Positions 8,159 to 16,658 of a stretch of 64,000 nucleotides of DNA are shown piece by piece. Every line of letters begins with the position of its first letter. Position 1 is the stretch's first letter. The stretch lies in the NCBI RefSeq assembly GCF_023703795.1, contig NZ_CP098518.1, forward strand, positions 2,232,001 to 2,296,000, read 5' to 3'. A program made the position numbers and the translations under genes. This DNA is from Haloplanus sp. HW8-1. Lineage in GTDB: Archaea > Halobacteriota > Halobacteria > Halobacteriales > Haloferacaceae. Under the pieces are notes generated by a model. It saw only the letters and a program-made list of their open reading frames with translations. It did not search any database and was not told the DNA's origin.

Positions 8159-8470
8159 TCACAGCTCCGGTTTGACGGTCAGGACCGTCCCGACGACACC
8201 TAGGACCGCACCGAACGCCGCCGCCAGAACGAGGAGCTTCATCTCCCCGACGGTGACCTGAAGCAGTCGTTCTCCCATCGTCGCTTCGGCGTAGATGACG
8301 GCTGCCCCCGCGAACAGTCCCCCGAACGCACCGAGGTGAACGCGACGCTCCATGAACATGAAGACGCCGAGTACGAGCGCGACGCCGATGACGGTGTTGA
8401 GTGCGAGTACGCCGGCCGACAACCAGTGGACAGGTGCCATGATTCGCTTTCCCTCGACGTTCAGACTCAT
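8159..8470 (-). CDS. Small membrane protein heading the ESCRT-like operon
   Basis: 103 residues with three to four hydrophobic segments (about 15-38, 44-64, 73-98) and short polar ends. It is the first gene of the minus-strand operon that continues with the ESCRT-III-like protein (46-nt gap) and the Vps4-like ATPase. A TATA-like box 20-27 nt before the ATG at 8470 marks it as the promoter-proximal gene. I recognise no named family. A role as the membrane anchor or recruiter for the helical protein is plausible from position only. Confidence 0.7.
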   Translation of the reverse strand: MSLNVEGKRIMAPVHWLSAGVLALNTVIGVALVLGVFMFMERRVHLGAFGGLFAGAAVIYAEATMGERLLQVTVGEMKLLVLAAAFGAVLGVVGTVLTVKPEL

Positions 8471-8488
8471 TGTCCATATCCAGTGACT

Positions 8489-8497
8489 TAAACTTTC
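8489..8497 (-). promoter_or_regulatory. TATA-like promoter of the ESCRT-like operon
   Basis: The minus strand reads AGTTTAAGT about 20-27 nt before the ATG at 8470, a leaderless haloarchaeal promoter. Between it and the divergent gene at 8696 lies an inverted-repeat cluster (TCTCC 8521-8525, GGAGA 8531-8535, TCTCC 8540-8544) that could be an operator shared by both directions. Confidence 0.45.
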
Positions 8498-8695
8498 CTC
8501 CTTTCCGGAGTCGATCTATTTCTCCTTGTTGGAGATAACTCTCCGAAACCCGTCGGGAGAAACACTTTAATGCGTCGGGTGACTCACACGTGAACGAGCG
8601 TGACCGACAGTGACCAGAGCCGCTGAGAGCGCGGATCCGGGCCCCGATTGCGCGCGTGGCGCCTCGTACACACACACGGGACCCCCTCCACGGCG

Positions 8696-9223
8696 ATGAC
8701 CGACGATACCGAGTACCTGTACGTCGTCGATTACGCGGACGATGCCGAGCGAAAGCGTGTGGAGTACCTGTTCAACAACTGGTCGGGCGGGCGGATCGAC
8801 CGACCCGAGGGGGTGGTTCGACTCGCCTCCGACGTCGATCACGAGCAGGTTTACGAACGGCTCATTTCGAAGGTTCCCGAGGAGCAAGTCCGGGCCTACC
8901 GGCTGGAGGAGGACCGTGCCGAGGTGTCGCCGGCGACGCGGACCGTCGAACTGACGGTGCCGGCGAAGGCCGACGCAGTCGAGACGTTCGTACAGTACAT
9001 GCTCTCGAAAAGGAAGGCGGTGCTCCAGTCGGCGACGCACAACGAGTACGAGATGTACACGAAGAAGGGTCGAGCGACGACCACGTACGAACTCGACGAC
9101 GAGGGCAACGGAAGCGGAACGACAGTACGACTCCGGATCACGGGCTACTCGGACGCCCCGGCGTTCCTGGCGGAGTTCTTCGAGACCGAACTGACGGATT
9201 ACGCGGCGAGTCAGCGGAGTTGA
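8696..9223 (+). CDS. Conserved-looking hypothetical protein, alpha/beta
   Basis: 175 residues from the ATG at 8696. It is acidic and soluble, with alternating strands and helices; no membrane segment, Cys cluster or known catalytic motif is visible. It lies 6 nt before the 648-residue coiled-coil gene, so the pair forms an operon. The operon is divergent from the ESCRT-like operon and shares the 225-bp regulatory region with it. A TATA-like CACTTTAATG at 8563-8572 would give a leader of about 100 nt; a closer promoter was not seen. I do not recognise the family. Confidence 0.75.
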   Translation: MTDDTEYLYVVDYADDAERKRVEYLFNNWSGGRIDRPEGVVRLASDVDHEQVYERLISKVPEEQVRAYRLEEDRAEVSPATRTVELTVPAKADAVETFVQYMLSKRKAVLQSATHNEYEMYTKKGRATTTYELDDEGNGSGTTVRLRITGYSDAPAFLAEFFETELTDYAASQRS

Positions 9224-9229
9224 TCACGT

Positions 9230-11176
9230 ATGAGCAACTGCAAAGAGCGATTCAGGGATCTCACACACACGAAGGATCGGATTCTGAACGAGGACGTGGC
9301 CGCGCTCAAGCGGCAGTCGGAGCGTGCCCGCATCGAACGGTACAACGAACTCAAGGCCGACGAGGAGTCGTTCGTCTTCGAGTTCACTGCGGACTGTCCG
9401 GACTTTTTCACTGGCGCCGAGGAGGATCGCGTCCGTAGCGAGTTCCGCCTCGCCCGGCTGCTGGTGGCGGCGAGCTTCTACGACGACGGCAGCCTTCCGG
9501 CCGCGATGGACGGTGACTTCGTCGACGCCGAACTGCAGGCGGTCGTCGACTTCGACCGCTACAAACAGTTCGACGCGCTCTCCGAGGAACAGATCGCCAC
9601 CCGCGTCCGCCGGATGGAGGGGGAGGTGTACGAACTCGTAACCGAGTACACCGCTACACAGCTCACCGACCTGGACGAACTGCTCGACGATCCTGCCGTC
9701 CAGCGCGACGTGATGGAGCGTCTGCTCGAACGCTACGAGGAGCGCCGCGAGAAGATCCGCCGGGGCTTTTTTGTCTACGTCGAGAACCAGGGACTGGTTC
9801 ACACCGTCGAGACCATCGAGGAGGCGATCCGGGCCGTCGGCTCCGCGGAGGCCGAGCGCGAGCGCGTCCGGTCCGAACTGGAGGCCGGGCTGGAGGAACT
9901 GTACGACCGGCTCGAAGGAGACCTGCAGGGCGAGTTCCGCGAACTCGAAGCCGACCTGCTCGAACTGGAGGCGACCGGCGCCGGCGAGGATCTCCCGACC
10001 GTCGCGGGGCGGCTCGACCGATGTGCCGATCGACGGGGAGCGGCCACGGCGGAACTCGACGCCCGGATCGACCAGGTGAAGGGCCTCCAAGCCGACCTGC
10101 AGGACCAGGTGTCGAACCTCGAATCGGTCCGCGAGGAGACGAAAGACGCCGCTCGCGAGGCCGTCCGGGAGGAGGCGTCGGCGCTCCTCGAGGACGAACT
10201 GTCGGACCTCCACGAGCAACACGAGCGGTTGGAGGCGGAGGTCGGTCGCCTCGAACGCGAACGGGAGCAGTTGGCCACGGCGAACGAACGGCTCGAGGAG
10301 AAACAGGCCGATCTGGAGGCGGCCGTCGCCGGGGTCGACGACCCCGACGCCGGTGACGACGTGGTGACGACCTCGATGGCTCGGCTGTTCGAGATGGACT
10401 ATCTGGGACGATTCGACATCTCGATGCACGAGACCGAGGTCATCCACACGCCGGAGGGGATCCGCGAGATTTCCGAGGGGTATTGGGAGGACCGAAGCGA
10501 GCGACGGACCGACCACGCCCGGCTGCTCGACCTCCTTCCCGACGACGAGGATCCGGAGCGATACCCCCACAACCGGTGTGCGCGGTACGAGATCACCGAC
10601 GAGCGGTATCTCGGCCTGTCGCGTGACTTGGAACTGGTCGTCGAGGCACAGGTCGTCAGCAACCTCGACGCCCACACCCGCAACGGCTTCGACGCCGCCC
10701 CCGCCGACGTGGACCGCCTACTCGACGTGGTCAACTCGGTCGTCTACGAGGCCGAGCGCGAGGGATACCACTACCTCTTGGCCGTGGCGTCGCCGACCGG
10801 GTGGTCCGAGCGGTCCCGACGACAGGTCGCCGGCGGGGACGACGGCGGCGGGAGTCGGTTCAGCCGTCGGCTGAGTCTCTGCCTGGTCGACCTCCAGACG
10901 GGCGACCTGTACTACGACGAGAACGACCCAGTGGTCGCCGATAACGCCGCCCTGTTCGAACCGCCAGTGGTCGCCGAGCGGGTCGCCGCCTGCACGGAAC
11001 ACGTTCGCGATACATACGTCGACGACGTGACGACCGACTCCGTTACCATCGACGACGTCCTCGAAGCGGGGTTCGATCCCCACGTCGTCAAGCGGTCGTT
11101 CAACGAACTGGCCGCCGAGGGGACCGGCGAGCAGTTCTACCTCGACGAGTTCGGGCTGACGCTGGATCTCGACTGA
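9230..11176 (+). CDS. Large coiled-coil protein with C-terminal winged-helix-like region
   Basis: 648 residues. The N-terminal 190 residues look globular and helical (RFRDLTHTKDRILNEDVAAL). A long coiled coil spans roughly 190-365. A mixed alpha/beta domain (about 375-600) follows, and a C-terminal region (600-648, VTIDDVLEAGFDPHVVKRSF) reads like a small winged-helix fold. No signal peptide, membrane segment or Walker motif is present. It is translated directly after the 175-residue gene. The domain order suggests a structural or adaptor protein, perhaps partner to the divergent ESCRT-like operon. I recognise no named family. Confidence 0.75.
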   Translation: MSNCKERFRDLTHTKDRILNEDVAALKRQSERARIERYNELKADEESFVFEFTADCPDFFTGAEEDRVRSEFRLARLLVAASFYDDGSLPAAMDGDFVDAELQAVVDFDRYKQFDALSEEQIATRVRRMEGEVYELVTEYTATQLTDLDELLDDPAVQRDVMERLLERYEERREKIRRGFFVYVENQGLVHTVETIEEAIRAVGSAEAERERVRSELEAGLEELYDRLEGDLQGEFRELEADLLELEATGAGEDLPTVAGRLDRCADRRGAATAELDARIDQVKGLQADLQDQVSNLESVREETKDAAREAVREEASALLEDELSDLHEQHERLEAEVGRLEREREQLATANERLEEKQADLEAAVAGVDDPDAGDDVVTTSMARLFEMDYLGRFDISMHETEVIHTPEGIREISEGYWEDRSERRTDHARLLDLLPDDEDPERYPHNRCARYEITDERYLGLSRDLELVVEAQVVSNLDAHTRNGFDAAPADVDRLLDVVNSVVYEAEREGYHYLLAVASPTGWSERSRRQVAGGDDGGGSRFSRRLSLCLVDLQTGDLYYDENDPVVADNAALFEPPVVAERVAACTEHVRDTYVDDVTTDSVTIDDVLEAGFDPHVVKRSFNELAAEGTGEQFYLDEFGLTLDLD

Positions 11177-11314
11177 TTCGGATCGCTGTACGTCGGTTCT
11201 GGCTGTCGGCGACGGGGGCGGCGACAGTCGGGACACGGGCCCAACGATCGGTGTGACCTGCGATCCCAGCCCCCGAGTCAACAGGTAGTTAACGACCGGC
11301 GGCCTGGTCCCGAT

Positions 11315-12870
<1,556 letters not shown>

Positions 12871-12874
<4 letters not shown>

Positions 12875-13497
12875 CTCGCGACCAGCCGGTACACCGGACC
12901 GGCGAAAGCGAGGGTGGCGATGATAGCCGTCCCGAAGACGACCAGCGGATCCATCGCCGCCGAGAGCGACGCCGTCCGCAACGTGGCAACGGAGTCGCCC
13001 GCGATCACGCCCGCCGCGACCCACGGCACCTCGCCGATCGCGGTTCCGAGCGCGAACGCCCGGGCGGGGACGCCAGCGACACCAGCCCCCGCGGACACCA
13101 CGTCGGAGGGGAGCGGCAGGAGGCGACTCCCGGCGACGCTCCGGAGGTCGCCCGTCTCGGCGACCAGCCGTTCGCCGGCGGCCGCCACCCGACCGTCGCT
13201 CGCCCCCCGGCCCGCCAGCCAGTACGGAGGAAGACTCGTCACGACCACGAGTCCGAGTGCAAGCGGGAACCCCGCGAGGCCCAGTCCGTACCCCGCGGCG
13301 ACGGCCAGCAGCGTCGTCGGCCACGCGAACAGCGGGCGGACGACGGCGACGCCGACGAGCGCGACCGTCAGGCGGAGCGGGTCACTGGCCACCCACGACA
13401 CCCGGCCGAGCACCCACGACGGCGAACTCGCCCAGGCCAGGACGGCCACGGCACAGAGCAGTGCCGCTCCGGCGCCGAGCCGCGCGCGACGGTCCAT
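12871..13497 (-). CDS. TVP38/TMEM64-type (SNARE-associated/DedA) membrane protein
   Basis: 208 residues from the ATG at 13497. Five to six hydrophobic segments are visible, with the family-like sequence RPLFAWPTTLLAVAAGYGLG and a central re-entrant region with GSRLLPLPSDVVSAGAGVAGV, which resembles the conserved R-x-x-P-x-P-x-x-x-V-x-x-x-G signature of the VTT/DedA domain. Such proteins are linked to lipid scrambling and membrane homeostasis in other organisms; no substrate can be read here. It overlaps the 3' end of gpmI by 4 bp and diverges from the DUF5830-like gene at 13580. Confidence 0.8.
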
Positions 13498-13579
13498 ACC
13501 GGTCGGTCGTCGTCTTTCCCCAAACTCGTTGTCCTTCCGTGTCGAGACGTTCTTGACGGGGGGTGCCGAACGAGAGCGT

Positions 13580-13954
13580 GTGACCGACGAGGCCGACCGG
13601 ATCGACGAGCGCGTCGAACTTGCGCTTGACCTGCTCGCCAACCTCGAACGCGAGACCCTGCCGCTCCCGGACGTCGTCGACCGCATCGAGACGGTGACCA
13701 CCGATCCGACGCTCGTCCGCCGGATTCTCGACGAGGCCGAACTCCGCGGACTCGTCGACCGCGAGGACGGCCGGATTCGGGTCCGACGTGGGAGCTACAT
13801 CAGTTTCGAGAGCGAGGTCGTCGCCCGCGAGGGCGACTTCGACTGCCGGCGCTGTGGCGCGACCATCTCTACTGGTCACTTCGTCAAGTTCGAGACGGAC
13901 GAACTCGGTCCGTTCGGCTCTTCCTGTGTCCGGACGGTACTCGGCCGCGAGTAG
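13580..13954 (+). CDS. Small HTH and zinc-finger protein (DUF5830-like)
   Basis: 124 residues from a GTG at 13580. The N-terminal 75 residues look like a winged helix (LPLPDVVDRIETVTTDPTLVRRILDEAELRGLV). The C-terminus has CRRC and later a single Cys in FGSSCVRTVL, so a partial zinc site is possible. I recall such proteins as the haloarchaeal family DUF5830, function unknown. It ends immediately before the convergent gene at 13955. Probable DNA- or RNA-binding role is inference from the fold. Confidence 0.75.
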   Translation: MTDEADRIDERVELALDLLANLERETLPLPDVVDRIETVTTDPTLVRRILDEAELRGLVDREDGRIRVRRGSYISFESEVVAREGDFDCRRCGATISTGHFVKFETDELGPFGSSCVRTVLGRE

Positions 13955-14938
13955 CTACCGGCCCTGCCGGAGTTCCTCGATCAGTTGCTGGATGGTCCGT
14001 TGTTGCCGTTCCAGACGCTCGTTCTGTGCTTCGACGGCCTCCCGGAGGTCCGCGAGTTCGCGAGCCACTGCCGGGTCGTCGACGACCCCGGCCGATCGAA
14101 AGCCGGAGTCGCCGAACCCCTCCTCACGCCCCGTCTCGTCGGGGGACGTATCTCCATTTGCACGCGGGCCCGAGCGGTCGGCCGTTCGATCCTCCGTCGC
14201 CGTCTCGCGGTCGTTCGCACCGAGCGGGGCCGGACCCTCGCCGAACGACACCGTGTCGTCCGCTCCGGTTTCGGCGTCCGCCCGCCCTTCCTCGTCGTCC
14301 TCGGCGGTGATCGCCCGCAGCGCATCGAGGTCATCGACGCCATGATGCGCACACACGGCATCTGTGAGTCCTTCCCGAAGCGCACGAGCCTGATCGTTCG
14401 GTGTCTTGAACCGCTCCTGCCGGCCGCCGACCGTGATGACGACCGACGTCGCGACGCTTCCCTCCTCGAAGTCGAGGTCGGTCACGTCGTCGAAGTGGTA
14501 CTCGTCGTACTCCTCGTCCCAGACGGCTTCGCCGATGTGACGCACCAGCCGCGCACTCGTGACGACGATCGTGAGTTCGCTGAACCGGTAGGTCTGTTTC
14601 ACCGTCTCCCCCGAGTCGGTCACGTCACGGGCGTTCAACACGCCCGCGAGGACGGGGTGGATCACCTGATCGAGTTGGTTGGTCGGGACCGAGAACGTAC
14701 GCTCGCCGTCGAGTCCGTAGTCGAGCGTGATCGTGGCCTTCCGTCGCCCTTCGGACACCCCGACGCGTTCGGCGCCATGAGGGAACTCCTCGACCGCTTC
14801 GTCGGAGAGGAGGCCCTCCGCCCGGTAGACGAGCGTCCGCGTCGGCGTCACGAGGAGCATGTCCTCGCCGCCGAGTCCGACGCGGGCCGCCACGGACTCG
14901 CCGTCGAGGCTGGACTGGACGGTCTCCGGCAAACTCAT
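13955..14938 (-). CDS. Haloarchaeal conserved protein (DUF7115-like), PH-like repeats
   Basis: 327 residues. Two similar beta-rich modules occupy about 1-100 and 105-190, with phrases such as LLVTPTRTLVYRAEG and LTIVVTSARLVRHIGE that resemble bacterial PH-like domains. A disordered acidic linker follows, and a C-terminal coiled coil (about 290-327, LREAVEAQNERLERQQRTIQ) suggests oligomerisation. No membrane segment is present. I recall the haloarchaeal label DUF7115 for proteins like this, with no known function. It is convergent with the DUF5830-like gene and upstream of tRNA-Met on the opposite strand. Confidence 0.75.
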   Translation of the reverse strand: MSLPETVQSSLDGESVAARVGLGGEDMLLVTPTRTLVYRAEGLLSDEAVEEFPHGAERVGVSEGRRKATITLDYGLDGERTFSVPTNQLDQVIHPVLAGVLNARDVTDSGETVKQTYRFSELTIVVTSARLVRHIGEAVWDEEYDEYHFDDVTDLDFEEGSVATSVVITVGGRQERFKTPNDQARALREGLTDAVCAHHGVDDLDALRAITAEDDEEGRADAETGADDTVSFGEGPAPLGANDRETATEDRTADRSGPRANGDTSPDETGREEGFGDSGFRSAGVVDDPAVARELADLREAVEAQNERLERQQRTIQQLIEELRQGR

Positions 14939-15106
14939 GGACGGAGTGTCCCCGCCGCGGATGATAATACTGCCGGCTGTCAGTCGTCGACGGTACGCGC
15001 CGTTCGGGGGCTACATCCCTCGAGACGGGGACGGCTGGCAGTACGAACCCGGGAGGTGGACCGATATGGGAAGCTTCAAGGGGTGGATTTCCCTACGGAG
15101 TACTGC

Positions 15107-15264
15107 GCCCGGGTGGCTTAGCTGGACATAGCGCCGCACTCATAGGGTATTCGAGCTTCGGTGCGGATACACCTCGGCCTTGGAAGCCTCCGCCTCCCTC
15201 GGGGCCCGCCGAGCCTCGTACCTGGGACATGCGGAGATCGTGGGTTCGGAGCCCACCCCGGGCA
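15107..15264 (+). tRNA. Elongator tRNA-Met (CAU) with 84-nt intron
   Basis: Exon 1 is 15107-15144 and exon 2 is 15229-15264, 74 nt in total. Acceptor stem GCCCGGG/CCCGGGC with discriminator A; anticodon stem CCGCA/TGCGG; loop CTCATAA after splicing, giving anticodon CAU at 15141-15143; T-arm GTGGG-TTCGGAG-CCCAC. The intron (15145-15228) sits at the canonical 37/38 position, as in other haloarchaeal elongator tRNA-Met genes, and would be removed by the archaeal splicing endonuclease. No encoded CCA. I see no box C/D motifs in the intron. A ten-nt TTTCCCTACG precedes the gene but no clear TATA box. Confidence 0.92.
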
Positions 15265-15421
15265 TTCTCGACGTCTACCACGTTCTCCCAGCGCCGACGC
15301 CGTCCGACATCGGACGAATAGTGAATATCATGCACTTCTGGGGAAGATAGTGGTAAAACGTTATCGATCAAACCGTTACTGACTATATTCTGGGGGCCAT
15401 TGGCGATATTAGACGACGAAT

Positions 15422-15550
15422 ATGCAACTCGAAATCGGTCTCAGAGACCTGTTTCACCTGCTCTCGCCCGTCGGCTGCCTGGTGGAAGCGCTGTCGACCG
15501 CCCTGCTGTTCACCGCGATCGCCGGCTGTGCGCTGGCGGCCCTGCCGTAA
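15422..15550 (+). CDS. Possible 42-residue hydrophobic small protein
   Basis: An open frame from ATG 15422 to TAA 15548-15550 encodes a 42-residue protein with a hydrophobic C-terminal half and two Cys (SPVGCLVEAL and AIAGCALAAL). The codons are GC-ending as in neighbouring genes, and an AT-rich stretch (TTGGCGATATTAG, about 15400-15412) lies close upstream. It is followed at once by the convergent lipoprotein gene. No family is recognised, and it may be a short membrane peptide. Evidence is codon use and position only. Confidence 0.45.
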   Translation: MQLEIGLRDLFHLLSPVGCLVEALSTALLFTAIAGCALAALP

Positions 15551-15562
15551 CCGCTCGGTCCC

Positions 15563-16402
15563 TCATCCCTGCCGCCAGATCGCCTTCCCGTCGCCCCCGG
15601 GGAACGACGTCGCGAGCGACACCGTGAGATCGCCGACTTCCGTTCCCGACGGGACGGAGTAGATCAGTTCGCCGATCCGGCCGGCGCGACCGTCCAGTTC
15701 CCCGTCTTCGTACGGCCTGGTGCTGATCTCCTGGTGCTGGGGACGGCGCTCGCCGCCGACCTCGACGGTGAACGCCGAGGCCGGCGGCACGGGACGTGGC
15801 TCCTGCAAGCGATTTCGCACGTTGACCTCCAACACCAGCCACTGATCCCCGTCGGTCGGCGTGACCGGATCGGGGGTTGCCGTCCCGTCGTCCCACCCCG
15901 TGTACGCCGACTCGAACGAGCCTCCGGTGACCGCGATCAGCAGTCCCGTCGGCGTCGCGTAGTCCTCGCCGAACCCGAGGCGTTCCGGCTCGGTCCCGAT
16001 CGACCACGTCTCGTCGAAGGCCACGAGTCGGAAACCGTAGGTCGTCAGATACCGCGGCACGATCTCCGGGCTTCGCCACCGGCCGGTCTCGCCCGCCGCG
16101 AGCGACATCTCCACCGTCCCGCCCTCGGTCCACTCCCCGTCGCCGAGTCGCGTCTCCAGAACCGAGGTGAACGTCCCCCGTCCCGCGCCCACGTTCTCGA
16201 CGCCAACGGTGAACCGAGTCGGGGTGTTCAGCGCCACCGTGTCCGGCGCCTCGACGCCGCGGAACGCGAACTCGGCTTTCCCGGAGTCGGTCGGCGTGGT
16301 CGTGGGTGTGGAAGTGCTCGTCGCCGTCCGTTCGCCGTCGCCGGTCGAACAGCCCGCGAGGGCGGCCATTCCGACGGTCGAGAGGAGCGCTCGGCGTCGC
16401 AT
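15563..16402 (-). CDS. Secreted lipoprotein, unknown function
   Basis: 279 residues from the ATG at 16402. The N-terminus MRRRALLSTVGMAALAGC is a lipobox-type signal (LAGC) with several Arg, so it is probably exported, possibly by Tat, and lipid-anchored. A Thr/Pro-rich spacer follows (about 22-40). The rest is beta-rich and may contain two Ig-like or DUF4352-like modules (VGVENVGAGRGTFTSVLETR and DQWLVLEVNVRNRLQEP). No catalytic motif is visible. It would sit on the outer face of the membrane, next to the S-layer gene, from which it is divergent. Confidence 0.75.
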   Translation of the reverse strand: MRRRALLSTVGMAALAGCSTGDGERTATSTSTPTTTPTDSGKAEFAFRGVEAPDTVALNTPTRFTVGVENVGAGRGTFTSVLETRLGDGEWTEGGTVEMSLAAGETGRWRSPEIVPRYLTTYGFRLVAFDETWSIGTEPERLGFGEDYATPTGLLIAVTGGSFESAYTGWDDGTATPDPVTPTDGDQWLVLEVNVRNRLQEPRPVPPASAFTVEVGGERRPQHQEISTRPYEDGELDGRAGRIGELIYSVPSGTEVGDLTVSLATSFPGGDGKAIWRQG

Positions 16403-16532
16403 ACGCTCGATCCACGGGGCTGAAATAAAGGCCCCCCGGTTCCGTGCCGGACCGATCCTCGCCGCTTCGACCGTCGATCGTTTCTCAACACCGGTCTGTG
16501 TACGTCTGACACACACACGACAGGACCACAAA

Positions 16533-16540
16533 ACATATAC
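16533..16540 (+). promoter_or_regulatory. TATA-like promoter of the S-layer gene
   Basis: ACATATAC at 16533-16540 is about 120 nt before the S-layer ATG. Transcription from it would start near 16560 and give a leader of about 100 nt. Long leaders are known for haloarchaeal S-layer genes, unlike most leaderless mRNAs. Confidence 0.4.
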
Positions 16541-16658
16541 CAGACTTGGGTAAAGAATTGGCCGTACCCCTACCGGTGGCTGGCGCGACGCCAGGCCACG
16601 AACCGACACGAAAGAGGGCCGACCTCGGGACTGTCACTGCGAACACAACAACGCAAAA

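Noticed and set aside
9224..10675. 483-residue minus-strand frame
   Set aside because: Antisense to the 648-residue coiled-coil gene whose codon use is regular.
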